DNA of 64,000 bases from Paraflavitalea pollutisoli (GCF_029360705.1 NZ_JARKMX010000004.1:372001-436000), one strand, 5' to 3'; shown: positions 52,801 to 61,596, counted from the stretch's first letter. Numbers and translations: made by a program. Notes: generated by a model not told the origin, from the letters alone.

Positions 52801-53801
52801 GGCGTGTTTTGTTGTTCGAATACATGCAAGTCGCCAGCATTGTCCATGACGAATAGCTTGTTTTGATAGAGCTGGATCTGAGCTTCATCTACAGGGATTA
52901 GCGTATTTCTACTTTTAAATTTGAACTTGTGAAGCCATTCGATACGCGCAGTTTCAATGTCGAAGACACCTATATGGTTTGTGCCAGCGATAAAATACAG
53001 CTTGTTGCCATAGATCTTTGCTTTTCTCATGAAGACAGTTTCCCCGGCTAGTTGTTGTAGAGATTGCGTGAAATCTATTTTTCTAATCACTTTGTTTTGC
53101 TCGATATTGATTTCTATAAAAGTTTCAAATCCAACCCCTAAAAATCGTGGACTGCCTGGAGCATATTGTAACATATCCGTTGTTACATTGGTGTTGTTGA
53201 ACTGCTGCCTAAGTTTACCTGTTTCAGCATCGTTCAGTAGAAAACTTCCATTGTTTAAGGTGATCGCTACAAGTTGGCCATATTGCCCAGCGAACGCTGA
53301 GAATTGGGCAGGTGCTGCCGTCGAAAAGCTGAATTCCCATTGCTTACCCTGGTCACCAATGCTGAGTGCGTAGCATTTTTCATATGAATCCAGCAAGATC
53401 CAGTTTTTTTGAACAAGCTGGTTGAAGTAACTATATGGGCGGTATGGCCATTGCTCCGCCAAAGTCAGGTCCCTGTTTAATAAACCAAAGGAGATTTTGC
53501 CATTGTCGATGATCGCAGTACCCAGATATTCGTCGTTGACAAGAAAGAATCCCTGGTTTACGCCGCTTAGAATTTGTTGCCAGGACTGAAAGTCGAATAT
53601 GGAATATTTGCCGGCCCAGTCTGTAATGATGATCTTGTTGTCAAAAAGCAGGTGGTCGAGTGGCTGGTCGTTTCCATATCTGTATGATTGATCATCTAGT
53701 AGTTTCACGCCTCTCGTGTCCCGGATCAATACGCTGCCATCGGGAAGAATGCCAAATCCATAGGCGGCAGGGCTAGGGATTCTTGTTAAGAATTTATACA
53801 T
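52797..53801 (-). CDS. PQQ-like beta-propeller protein
   Basis: A 334-residue protein with repeats typical of a beta-propeller (YGFGILPDGSVLIRDTRGVK; DNKIIITDWAGKYSIFDFQS; GNKLYFIAGTNHIGVFDIET; QNKLFVMDNAGDLHVFEQ). No signal peptide. It resembles propellers seen next to immunity genes in Bacteroidota, where the role is unproven. Its ATGA overlap with the next gene shows coupling. A broken small gene lies 58 bp upstream. Confidence 0.78.
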   Translation of the reverse strand: MYKFLTRIPSPAAYGFGILPDGSVLIRDTRGVKLLDDQSYRYGNDQPLDHLLFDNKIIITDWAGKYSIFDFQSWQQILSGVNQGFFLVNDEYLGTAIIDNGKISFGLLNRDLTLAEQWPYRPYSYFNQLVQKNWILLDSYEKCYALSIGDQGKQWEFSFSTAAPAQFSAFAGQYGQLVAITLNNGSFLLNDAETGKLRQQFNNTNVTTDMLQYAPGSPRFLGVGFETFIEINIEQNKVIRKIDFTQSLQQLAGETVFMRKAKIYGNKLYFIAGTNHIGVFDIETARIEWLHKFKFKSRNTLIPVDEAQIQLYQNKLFVMDNAGDLHVFEQQNTP

Positions 53802-53858
53802 AATGGATTTTTGGAAACATTGGTTGGTCTGGTGCTGCGATTGTGGTGATTGGGTGGC

Positions 53859-54153
53859 CTAGCCGATAAAAGAATGATCCAGTTTGGACCATTGCTCCCT
53901 GAATTCGTTGATGTCAAGTTCTACCTGCCAGAGAAGGTGAATATAATGGGTAGGCTGCCATGCTCTCTTTCGTACTGGTGGTAATGAGTCTTCTTACAAT
54001 TTGTACAGGTAAAACGGATTGAAAAGCCTTTATTGCCACCAAGCAAAAAGCTGGCACTGCCGTCGTCATTTCAATGTCGACATCTTTATAGTAGTCGATA
54101 GAGGATGCGTAGTATCTGATAAATCTTACTTCGGCGATCTTATTCAGTTGCAT
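53859..54153 (-). pseudogene. Small gene broken by two single-base deletions
   Basis: Reading the minus strand from ATG 54153, protein-like sequence moves through three frames: MQLNKIAEVRFIRYYASSID up to VDIE; then NDDGSASFLLGGNKGFSIRF and CTNCKKTHYHQYEREHGS; then HLLWQVELDINEFREQW and SFIG-stop at 53859. Adding one A at the AAA run (54069-54071) and one T at 53940-53941 joins them into 98 residues with a CxxC. No known family. It is the first gene of the immunity-like operon. Either it is a decayed gene or the consensus has two indel errors. Confidence 0.65.
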
Positions 54154-54304
54154 ATTGGTCGGTTTGGGCTTGTAGGGGTGGGTACGGGTCACCGTAATAT
54201 AATTATTTGCCGCGAATACAGCAAACAGACCGTATACGGACTTATGTGCTGTGATTTTCAGCACAATCCCTTGCCTGTTACCGGTTTTTTGCTAGGTTTG
54301 GGCC

Positions 54305-55018
54305 ATGCCCGACAATTTTATGGCCCAGTTGGAGTATTTCGCCAGCATCATTCCGCTCACGTACGTGGCGTTGTTTCACGTCATCAATCCGATCGGCTCG
54401 GGGGTGTTGTTTTACAATATTACGCCCGGCGCGGATGGTAAGGAACGTCGCCTGATGGCCCGTAAAGTGGCCATCAATGCCTGCATCATGCTTGTTGTGA
54501 TCCTGTTGGGGGGTATCTATATCCTGAAATTGTTTGGTATCACCGTGCCGATCGTGAAGATCTGCGGTGGTTTGGTCATCCTGGCTATGGGCTGGCGCTC
54601 ACTGACAAAAGATGAAGACGCCAACGACAGCGACGAAAAAGTAAAGATGGCCAACAGCATGCGTGGCTTTGAAGCCTATAAGAGCAAGTTGTTCTATCCA
54701 TTTACCTTTCCCTTTACCGTGGGGCCTGGTACCATCTCCGTAGCCCTCACCATCAGTGCCGAATCGCTCGTGCACCGGGGCAACAGTGCCAATAGCATGC
54801 TGCAGTTTGCCGGGGCGATCACGGCCATCATCCTGATCGCTTTCACCGTGTATATCTGTTACGGCAGTACCGACTTTGTATTGGGCAGGCTCACCCTTCA
54901 GATGCGCAAGGTGATCATGAAGATCTTCTCATTCATCCTGCTTTGTATCGGCGGTCAGATCCTGTTTGGTGGCGTAGAAGATTTTATCAAACAAGTGAGC
55001 AATAACCTGAAAGGCTAG
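54305..55018 (+). CDS. MarC family integral membrane protein
   Basis: A 237-residue membrane protein with six predicted helices and the MarC signature: FHVINPIGSGVLFYNITPGA near the N-terminus, then FPFTVGPGTISVALTIS in the middle. MarC proteins were once linked to multiple antibiotic resistance, but this is not supported; transport of an amino-acid-like solute is a guess. The next gene starts 3 bp later, so they form an operon. Confidence 0.93.
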   Translation: MPDNFMAQLEYFASIIPLTYVALFHVINPIGSGVLFYNITPGADGKERRLMARKVAINACIMLVVILLGGIYILKLFGITVPIVKICGGLVILAMGWRSLTKDEDANDSDEKVKMANSMRGFEAYKSKLFYPFTFPFTVGPGTISVALTISAESLVHRGNSANSMLQFAGAITAIILIAFTVYICYGSTDFVLGRLTLQMRKVIMKIFSFILLCIGGQILFGGVEDFIKQVSNNLKG

Positions 55019-55021
55019 GCT

Positions 55022-56305
55022 ATGCAAGCATCGAATGAGCGTATTTCCGTAGACAGGCTGAAGGCCATCATTGGCGGATCCATCGGTAATCTTGTGGAAT
55101 GGTATGACTGGTACGCCTATGCCGCCTTTGCCCTGTATTTTTCCGGATCTTTCTTCCCCACCGGCAATGCCACGGCGCAGTTGTTGAATACGGCCGGGGT
55201 CTTCGCGCTCGGCTTTCTGATGCGGCCCATCGGTGGTTGGTTGTTTGGCTGGCTGGCCGACAAACGTGGCCGCAAGATCTCCATGACCTGGTCGGTGTTG
55301 CTGATGTCGCTGGGATCGCTGATGATCGCCTGTACACCCACTTTTCACGCGATTGGTATCCTGGCGCCGGTGATCCTGTTGGTGGCGCGATTGCTGCAAG
55401 GCCTTAGCGTGGGTGGCGAATACGGTGTGTCGGCCACCTACCTGAGCGAGATGGCTACCCGCAATCGCCGCGGCTTTTATTCCAGCTTTCAATACGTAAC
55501 GCTGATCGGCGGTCAGCTGATCGCCCTGGGTATACAACTCATACTGCAACGCCTCCTGACGACAGACCAACTACACGATTGGGGCTGGCGTATTCCTTTT
55601 GTGATCGGCGCCATCTTATCGGTGGTAGCACTCTACCTGCGCAGCAGTTTGCAGGAGACACCTTCTTTCCAGCAACAAGGTGCAAAGGCCGATGTGAAAA
55701 AAGGTTCGGTCAAAGAGTTGTTGAAGCATCCGAAAGCCATCCTGACGGTGGTGGGGCTAACGCTTGGCGGCACCCTGGCCTTTTATACCTATACCACCTA
55801 TATGCAAAAGTTCCTGGTGAATACGGTACACCTGAGCAAGGAACAAAGTACGATGCTGTCCTTTATCTCCCTATTGTTGTTTGCTGCCCTGCAACCCCTG
55901 TTTGGCAGCCTGAGTGACCGCATTGGCCGCCGCCCGTTGCTCATGGGCTTCGGGATATTGGGCGTAGGGTGTACGGTGCCGTTGCTGACGGCATTGAGCC
56001 ATACGACATCGCTGTTCACCGCCTTCCTGCTACTGATGGCGGCGTTGATCATCGTCAGCGGCTATACCAGCATCAATGCAGTGGTAAAAGCAGAGTTGTT
56101 TCCAGCCGAGGTGCGGGCGCTGGGCGTGGGTTTGCCCTATGCCCTTACGGTAGCCATCTTTGGTGGCAGCGCCGAATATGTGGCGTTGTGGCTGAAGAAT
56201 GGCGGTCATGAATCGTGGTTCTATTGGTACATCACGGTTTGTATCGGCATTTCGTTGCTGGTGTATGTGACGATGAAGGATACGAAGCATACTTCGAAGA
56301 TATAG
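55022..56305 (+). CDS. MHS-family MFS transporter (alpha-ketoglutarate/dicarboxylate permease-like)
   Basis: A 427-residue protein with twelve helices. The MHS signatures are GNLVEWYDWYAYAAFALYF and RPIGGWLFGWLADKRGRK, followed by LLQGLSVGGEYGVSATYLSE. The loop-8/9 repeat is GSLSDRIGRRPLL. The family imports carboxylates with protons; substrate (KgtP-, ProP- or ShiA-like) is undecided. Its stop codon forms part of an octamer repeat array. Confidence 0.94.
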   Translation: MQASNERISVDRLKAIIGGSIGNLVEWYDWYAYAAFALYFSGSFFPTGNATAQLLNTAGVFALGFLMRPIGGWLFGWLADKRGRKISMTWSVLLMSLGSLMIACTPTFHAIGILAPVILLVARLLQGLSVGGEYGVSATYLSEMATRNRRGFYSSFQYVTLIGGQLIALGIQLILQRLLTTDQLHDWGWRIPFVIGAILSVVALYLRSSLQETPSFQQQGAKADVKKGSVKELLKHPKAILTVVGLTLGGTLAFYTYTTYMQKFLVNTVHLSKEQSTMLSFISLLLFAALQPLFGSLSDRIGRRPLLMGFGILGVGCTVPLLTALSHTTSLFTAFLLLMAALIIVSGYTSINAVVKAELFPAEVRALGVGLPYALTVAIFGGSAEYVALWLKNGGHESWFYWYITVCIGISLLVYVTMKDTKHTSKI

Positions 56306-56340
56306 GCATCAAGGCACCGAGGCAACAAGGCAGCGAGGGA
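56304..56340 (+). repeat. AGGCANCN octamer tandem repeat (4 units)
   Basis: AGGCATCA, AGGCACCG, AGGCAACA, AGGCAGCG run in exact 8-bp register from 56304, starting inside the MHS stop codon. A degenerate AGGGA follows. Related to the array at 30514. Confidence 0.8.
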
Positions 56341-56495
56341 ATACAGCAAGTGTTAGGGTACCGCGTAATGATGGATGCAAGTGTTGCTCTTAACATAAAG
56401 TTCATACTGTGTAGTGGTGATCCTGTGGCAGAACCTGTACTTTCGCGCCCGGTTAACGAACTGTTACCTGATCTGCCACCTGACCTATTTTTGAT

Positions 56496-57860
56496 ATGAA
56501 ACAAACGCTCCTGGCTGCTGCTTTCCTGGCAGCACAATGGCCGCTGCAAGCCCAACAGGCACAGCAGGCTACTCCCGATCAACACGTGATCCTCATCAGT
56601 ATCGATGGTCTTCGTCCAGAATTCTATAAGGACCCTTCCTGGAACATGGTGCACCTGCGCCAGGCCATGGCCGAGGGATCTTACGCCGATGGGGTGGATG
56701 GTGTATTCCCGACGGTTACCTATCCTTCGCATACGACGATGATCTCCGGTGTAAAACCCTTGAAGCATGGTATCTATTATAACGTGCCTTCAGAGCCCTT
56801 GGGTGTTACCGGCAACTGGATCTGGCAATACGAAAATATCAAGGTGCCTACGGTATTCAGCGTCGCAAAAGCGAAAGGACTGAAGACAGCCTCTGTTTTC
56901 TGGCCTGTATCGGTAGGCGGCCCTGCTACCTATAACATTCCCGAATACTGGTACCTGCCTGCGAAGAAAGGAGCCGAGCGTGTGATGACGAAGGCTTTGC
57001 AGGAACATGCCAACCCGCCGGGCTTGTACGAAGAGCTGGAAAAAAACGCCGTGGGTAAACTAGAAGAGATCGACTTTAACGGTGATTACCTGGGCATCGA
57101 TGAAAACCTGGCCCGCATGAGCGGCTACCTGATCCGTACCTATAAACCTTCCCTGTTGGCCGTGCACCTCGTCACGGTCGACCACTTCGAACATGAGCAG
57201 GGCCGTGATGGCGATAAAGTCCGTGCAGCCATTGCCGGTGTAGACCGCGCCATCAAAACCATTCGGGAAGCGGTGCAAAAAGCCGGTATTGAAAAGAATA
57301 CCACTTTCATCGTTACTGGCGATCACGGTTTTGTTGACATCTATGCAGCGCTGGCTCCGAATGTATTGCTGGCACAGGCCGGCTTGTATGATCCGAAGAA
57401 ACCCGAGAACTGGAAGGCTTATTTTCATCCGTCTGGTGGTGGCGCCTTTCTGCAACTGAAAGACAAGAACGACAAACAAACAAAAGATAAGGTATTGCAG
57501 CTGCTTAACGCGTTACCGGCTGCTCAACGAAATGCGTTCCTCATCAAGTCGCGTGAAGAGCTGGATGCAGTAGGTGCCGATGCTACCGCTGCTTTTGCGC
57601 TGGCTGGTCAGCAGGGATATACCTTCAGTGGTGCTGCTGCCGGCGAATTCGTTCGCGCTGGCAAGGGCGGTACACACGGTTTCTTCCCCGACTTCAAAGA
57701 AATACAAACCGGTTTTGTCGTATTCGGTAAGAACGTTAAAAAGGGTGCTGTCATACCACGTATGGGACTGGTGGATATAGCGCCACTCATCAGCAAGCTG
57801 CTGAACCTCGAAATGCCGGCCGGCGACGGTCTGTTGCTGAACGGGGTGCTGACCAAGTAG
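56496..57860 (+). CDS. Secreted nucleotide pyrophosphatase/phosphodiesterase (ENPP-like)
   Basis: A 454-residue alkaline-phosphatase-superfamily enzyme with signal peptide (LLAAAFLAAQWPLQAQ). The metal-binding VILISIDGLRPE (Asp37), nucleophile Thr75 in FPTVTYPSHTT and TGDHGF late in the chain place it with ENPP/NPP proteins. It should hydrolyse nucleotide pyrophosphates or phosphodiesters in the periplasm. It ends 30 bp before a terminator. Confidence 0.94.
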   Translation: MKQTLLAAAFLAAQWPLQAQQAQQATPDQHVILISIDGLRPEFYKDPSWNMVHLRQAMAEGSYADGVDGVFPTVTYPSHTTMISGVKPLKHGIYYNVPSEPLGVTGNWIWQYENIKVPTVFSVAKAKGLKTASVFWPVSVGGPATYNIPEYWYLPAKKGAERVMTKALQEHANPPGLYEELEKNAVGKLEEIDFNGDYLGIDENLARMSGYLIRTYKPSLLAVHLVTVDHFEHEQGRDGDKVRAAIAGVDRAIKTIREAVQKAGIEKNTTFIVTGDHGFVDIYAALAPNVLLAQAGLYDPKKPENWKAYFHPSGGGAFLQLKDKNDKQTKDKVLQLLNALPAAQRNAFLIKSREELDAVGADATAAFALAGQQGYTFSGAAAGEFVRAGKGGTHGFFPDFKEIQTGFVVFGKNVKKGAVIPRMGLVDIAPLISKLLNLEMPAGDGLLLNGVLTK

Positions 57861-57890
57861 TTTTTGTGAACGATATATAAGAAGAAGACA

Positions 57891-57917
57891 GGCTGCTCCG
57901 CAAGGGCAGCCTTTTTT
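57891..57917 (+). terminator. Intrinsic terminator after the phosphodiesterase gene
   Basis: GGCTGC pairs with GCAGCC across a 9-base loop, directly followed by six T. Confidence 0.85.
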
Positions 57918-57936
57918 GTGCAACGAATGCTGGCCA

Positions 57937-58680
57937 CTACGCGCGCCGGAGTTCTTCCTTGGCCTGGCCGATCCACTGGCGGTTGAGGCTTCTTTCGCGT
58001 GGGCTCAGGTGACCTGCTTCGTCGATCAGGGCCTTCAACACGTCCCGGGCTTCCTGTGCACGACCTGCCCGTTGCAGGAATTGGGCATATTCGTACCTGG
58101 CCTCGAAATAAGAGAAACGAACATTCATGCCTTTGAATTCCTGGTCGGCCAGCTGGCTGTTGCCGGTATGTTCCAGCGCAATGGCATAGAGTATATGTGT
58201 TTTGGAGCGGGCAAAGGAGGGCGTTTTATACAGCTTCTTTGCCAGGGGAATGACCTTTTCGTACTGCTTTTGGAGCGAGTAAGCGATGATGAGCTGTTTC
58301 AACAGGTCTTCGTTTTCTGTAAAGGCGCCCGTATAGCTGCCTTCGTACAAGTCCAATGCTCTACTGGTTTCCCCGGTAGCGAGATAGGCATCGGCGAGTG
58401 CCATGCGGTTGTTGAATGTATCGGAAAAACGAAGGTTCTCCTCGAGTTTACGAACAGTGCCAGTAGGGTTCAGGATAGAGCCCAGGTTGGCCTGTACCTG
58501 TTGCACATCCCGCCGGCTGAACATTTCCGTGAAAATATAAGCGATGCCGCCGATCAGGGGAAGAAACACGATGATCCAGATCCATTTTTGCTGGTTGCCT
58601 TTGCGGATGCAATGGATAACACAAATAACCTGTATGGCTCCGGTGATGTAGTAAAAGTTGGTGTCGAAGAAAGGGAACAT
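57937..58680 (-). CDS. PLDc_N-like membrane anchor with TPR domain
   Basis: A 247-residue protein. Two N-terminal membrane helices (FYYITGAIQVICVIHCIRKG; WIWIIVFLPLIGGIAYIF) resemble the PLDc_N module. A cytosolic helical TPR region of about 170 residues follows (NNRMALADAYLATGETSRAL; YEYAQFLQRAGRAQEARDVL). No catalytic HKD motif, so it is not a phospholipase. Start 58680 (MFPFFDTNFY) is used; an in-frame ATG lies at 58716. Likely a small scaffold protein. Confidence 0.87.
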   Translation of the reverse strand: MFPFFDTNFYYITGAIQVICVIHCIRKGNQQKWIWIIVFLPLIGGIAYIFTEMFSRRDVQQVQANLGSILNPTGTVRKLEENLRFSDTFNNRMALADAYLATGETSRALDLYEGSYTGAFTENEDLLKQLIIAYSLQKQYEKVIPLAKKLYKTPSFARSKTHILYAIALEHTGNSQLADQEFKGMNVRFSYFEARYEYAQFLQRAGRAQEARDVLKALIDEAGHLSPRERSLNRQWIGQAKEELRRA

Positions 58681-58715
58681 GGTTTGGGTTGTAGGGTCGG
58701 GGCCAAAAATATACA

Positions 58716-58874
58716 TCAGACGTGAATGATCAAATAGTAGTTGCCCACAATAGGCTGATAATTCCTGGCGGGTACTTCCTTTGCGCCCACCAGTCTGCCC
58801 AGTATCAGGCGGCTACGACGATTCATCAGTCCCTGGCTGATATTAATTGTATATTTATTAAAACTTTTTGTCAT
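58716..58874 (-). CDS. Possible 52-residue protein whose start overlaps a divergent start
   Basis: A short frame (MTKSFNKYTINISQ, then GLMNRRSRLILGRLVGAKEV, ending YYLIIHV) with protein-like composition. It begins at the same CATG tetramer that holds the plus-strand start of the FISUMP gene, so the two ATGs face each other. It would precede the PLDc_N-TPR gene by 35 bp. No family recognised. Confidence 0.4.
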   Translation of the reverse strand: MTKSFNKYTINISQGLMNRRSRLILGRLVGAKEVPARNYQPIVGNYYLIIHV

Positions 58875-59517
58875 GGAAAGTGCAGCCAGTCCATCCTGTT
58901 GGGCAATCGTCGCAATGACGTTCGTATCGATGCTGAGCAATGATCGTGCTCATGGGCAACCAGCGGTTGCTGTAGCGCCCGTCGCTCGTGATACGGTGGT
59001 GGTGGACCAGCAAGGACACCACTACGCAGTAAAAACGATGCAGGATGGGCTACAATGGATGACCGTCAACCTGCAAACGGTATTGCCGGGTTCTTTTTGT
59101 TACGACGATGCAGCAGCGCAGTGTGCCCGTTACGGACGATTGTATACGTGGAAGGAGGCAGGAGCCGGATGTGCTTTACTGGGATCAGATTGGCGATTGC
59201 CTACCGCGGCCGAGTGGCAGCGCCTGACCTTGTTGCAGGGACGTTTCAGCGGTGATACGATGGCGGCGCGTAGGCTGGCCTTTCAGCAACTGATGACAGG
59301 TGGTGCCGCTGGTTTTGAGGCAGTACTGGGTGGAGGCCGAGCGCCGGAAGGCGGTTATGCGCGGGGGGAGGCCCATGGCTTCTACTGGACATCTACTTCC
59401 CTGGATAGCTCGATGGCTTATTATGGCAATTTCGCGAAAGGATCGAAAGCATTATACCTGCAAACGGACGGCGAAAAGGAAGAGGCTTTATCGGTGCGTT
59501 GTGTGCGAGGGAAATAA
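58873..59517 (+). CDS. FISUMP-domain (fibrobacter succinogenes major paralogous domain) protein
   Basis: A 214-residue protein. The N-terminal stretch (CWAIVAMTFVSMLSNDRAHG) looks like a signal peptide. The rest shows the FISUMP pattern: VVVDQQGHHYAVKTMQDGLQ, WMTVNLQT, GRLYTWKEAGAGC, LPTAAEWQRL, GFYWTSTSLD and a final SVRCVRG. The domain is common on surface proteins of Fibrobacter and Bacteroidota; function unknown. Start at 58873 overlaps a divergent small gene; the internal ATG at 58915 is an alternative. Confidence 0.82.
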   Translation: MESAASPSCWAIVAMTFVSMLSNDRAHGQPAVAVAPVARDTVVVDQQGHHYAVKTMQDGLQWMTVNLQTVLPGSFCYDDAAAQCARYGRLYTWKEAGAGCALLGSDWRLPTAAEWQRLTLLQGRFSGDTMAARRLAFQQLMTGGAAGFEAVLGGGRAPEGGYARGEAHGFYWTSTSLDSSMAYYGNFAKGSKALYLQTDGEKEEALSVRCVRGK

Positions 59518-59561
59518 TTCATATACTACCTTCGCTATACATTTCATCGTTACACTTATAC

Positions 59562-60311
59562 ATGGTTTACCAGGAATTTCAGCCCGATAGCCGCCTTGCC
59601 GGTTTTGTCAGCAACTACTGGTGGTTTGAGAATACTACACCACAACCACTTGATTTTACCATCCTGCCCGACGGCTGCTTTGACCTGATCTTTCACCTGA
59701 AGGCTGGTAAGATTATCGAGGCGTCGCTGACAGGATTGTGGACCAGGCCGGTCGATGTTACCATCGAGCCCGGCAGCCAGTCCTTTGCGATCCGCTTCCG
59801 TTTGCTGGCCGTGGACTATCTTTTCCGTCAATCCATCGCTGCTATTTGTGATGGTGAGCGATCCGTAGCCACGGACTACTGGGAGGCCCACCAGGTAGAT
59901 ATGACCAACCAGCCGGCGGCTGTCGCCCATTTTGACCAGGTAATGGTTGCCATCCTGGCGGGCGGTAAGCCAGTGGACGCAAAAAAGCAGCAATTGTTTG
60001 ATCTGTTGCATCAAACTGGGGGTGAGCAAACCATCGATTGGTACGCGTGTCAGGTATTTTGGTCGGCCCGGCAGATCAATCGGTACTGCAATGAACGTTT
60101 TGGGATCTCGCTCAAACAATACTGTACCATTCTCAAGCTCTTCGCTTCTTTCCGGCAGATCAGGAAAGGACAACTGTATCCCGCCGGCAACTTCTTCGAT
60201 CAGTCACATTTTATCAAATACGTCAGGAAACTTACCGGCTGCAGCCCCCTGGAATTGTACCAGAATAAAAACGACCGTTTTTTACAATTGAAGATCCTGC
60301 CTGCCGAGTAG
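59562..60311 (+). CDS. AraC family transcriptional regulator
   Basis: A 249-residue regulator. The N-terminal part (QPDSRLAGFVSNYWWFENTT, LPDGCFDLIFHL) is of the DUF6597 type that often precedes AraC helices. The C-terminal HTH spans VFWSARQINRYCNERFGIS and FFDQSHFIKYVRKLTGCSP. Start 59562 (MVYQEFQP) fits the family; the frame extends to 59499 without support. It is 23 bp upstream of the VOC gene, which may be its target. Confidence 0.9.
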   Translation: MVYQEFQPDSRLAGFVSNYWWFENTTPQPLDFTILPDGCFDLIFHLKAGKIIEASLTGLWTRPVDVTIEPGSQSFAIRFRLLAVDYLFRQSIAAICDGERSVATDYWEAHQVDMTNQPAAVAHFDQVMVAILAGGKPVDAKKQQLFDLLHQTGGEQTIDWYACQVFWSARQINRYCNERFGISLKQYCTILKLFASFRQIRKGQLYPAGNFFDQSHFIKYVRKLTGCSPLELYQNKNDRFLQLKILPAE

Positions 60312-60334
60312 CTTTGTGGTTACAATCACCGACT

Positions 60335-60781
60335 ATGCGCATCAACAATATCACACTTCTCGTGAATGACTTCGACAGAGCTTATGCTTTTTACCATGAC
60401 ATCCTCGAACTGACCTGTACCTGGGGGAAACCAGGAGAGAATTTTGCCAGTTTCAGCCTGGGAGATGGAGCGGGAATCGCCATTTTCAAAGCCGAACTGA
60501 TGGCAATGGCCCTTCCCGGTTATCAAGCCAAACAGGCTGGTGCGCAAGGGGATAGTACGATGATCCTGGTACAGGTGGACAATGTGCAGGATGCCTACAC
60601 CAAGCTGTCACAGAAAGGCGTGGTGTTTATCGATACCCCGCAGGATATGGCTGCCTGGGGCATCCGGGTGGTGCATTTCCGGGATACCGAAAACAATCTC
60701 TTTGAACTGTATTCGGAATTGCCCAAAGAACAATGGTCGGAGGGATTGCAGGAAAATGCCAAACAATACACGGCAGAGTAG
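60335..60781 (+). CDS. VOC family protein (glyoxalase/bleomycin-resistance-like)
   Basis: A 148-residue two-motif VOC protein: RINNITLLVNDFDRAYAFYH at the start and a C-terminal half with VVHFRDTENNLFELYSE (metal-ligand Glu). Typical of glyoxalase-superfamily proteins with unknown substrate. ATG 60335 is chosen; an upstream GTG at 60314 overlaps nothing useful. Paired with the AraC gene upstream. Confidence 0.87.
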   Translation: MRINNITLLVNDFDRAYAFYHDILELTCTWGKPGENFASFSLGDGAGIAIFKAELMAMALPGYQAKQAGAQGDSTMILVQVDNVQDAYTKLSQKGVVFIDTPQDMAAWGIRVVHFRDTENNLFELYSELPKEQWSEGLQENAKQYTAE

Positions 60782-60822
60782 GCCAAACAAGTAGGCTATT
60801 GACCCACTGCCTGCCAATCCAG

Positions 60823-61596
60823 CTATTTATACTTCCGGTAGTACAGGAATACGGTGGCTTCTATGGCGCCCCATTTGCCTTTTTCCCATTTGGGAATATC
60901 CAGGTAGTCGTAGGTGTCTTTTTTACTGTATATCGTAAACGTGTAGTGCTTATTGTCTGCCGCAACACTGCGGTTGTTGACATACAGTACGGTAAACGTA
61001 CCGGGAGCTGCCAGCCGTGATAACTGTTTGCGCACCGTGTCGGTGGCTATTCTGATCCTGGGATCGGTGGTGAGGCGTGGTACTCTCAGGGTGAATTGTC
61101 CTTCGTGCCGTACTTTGTTGAGTTTTGAATACAGCAGGTTGCGATCGAGTTGTTGCTTTTTCAGGAATTGCTCGGCTTCTTCATTGGTCTTGAAGGTGGC
61201 GGTGACCTCTTTCACCCGTAAAGGGTTTTGTTTGGCGAGCTTCCTGATCTTTTTGACATCGTACGCATAGCTGCGTCCTTCATACAGGGTACAACCACGG
61301 ACCATGTCGAAGGTCCAGGATTTTACCTCGTTGTTGTTCTGCGACAAGGTGACAATATAATAATCCCGTGGCATTTGTGGGTCCTGTTCAGCTCCCGCTG
61401 TAAAACTGACGATCAGTTCCTTGATATCGTCGGGATTATCGATGATGAAATCCATTTTGTCGCTGTAGGGGTCGGTCTTGTAATAACCGATCAGCTTTGA
61501 TTTGTAGTTGATCGTCGAGGTGTCGAACAACACATATTGCTGGGCCTGGGCACCGAATGGTAGTAAAAGTAGTAGGTAGAGGTAAAATTTGTTCAT
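60823..61596 (-). CDS. Secreted protein of unknown function
   Basis: A 257-residue protein with signal peptide (KFYLYLLLLLPFGAQAQ) and a mature domain rich in charged beta-type sequence (DPYSDKMDFIIDNPDDIKEL, LYEGRSYAYDVKKIRKLAKQ, WGAIEATVFLYYRKYK). No family recognised. It follows the CDP-alcohol phosphatidyltransferase gene by 41 bp on the same strand. Confidence 0.75.
   Translation of the reverse strand: MNKFYLYLLLLLPFGAQAQQYVLFDTSTINYKSKLIGYYKTDPYSDKMDFIIDNPDDIKELIVSFTAGAEQDPQMPRDYYIVTLSQNNNEVKSWTFDMVRGCTLYEGRSYAYDVKKIRKLAKQNPLRVKEVTATFKTNEEAEQFLKKQQLDRNLLYSKLNKVRHEGQFTLRVPRLTTDPRIRIATDTVRKQLSRLAAPGTFTVLYVNNRSVAADNKHYTFTIYSKKDTYDYLDIPKWEKGKWGAIEATVFLYYRKYK

Noticed and set aside
54019-54441. 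140-codon plus-strand frame before and into MarC
   Set aside because: It overlaps the intact MarC gene in another frame and is antisense to the broken gene; composition is not protein-like.
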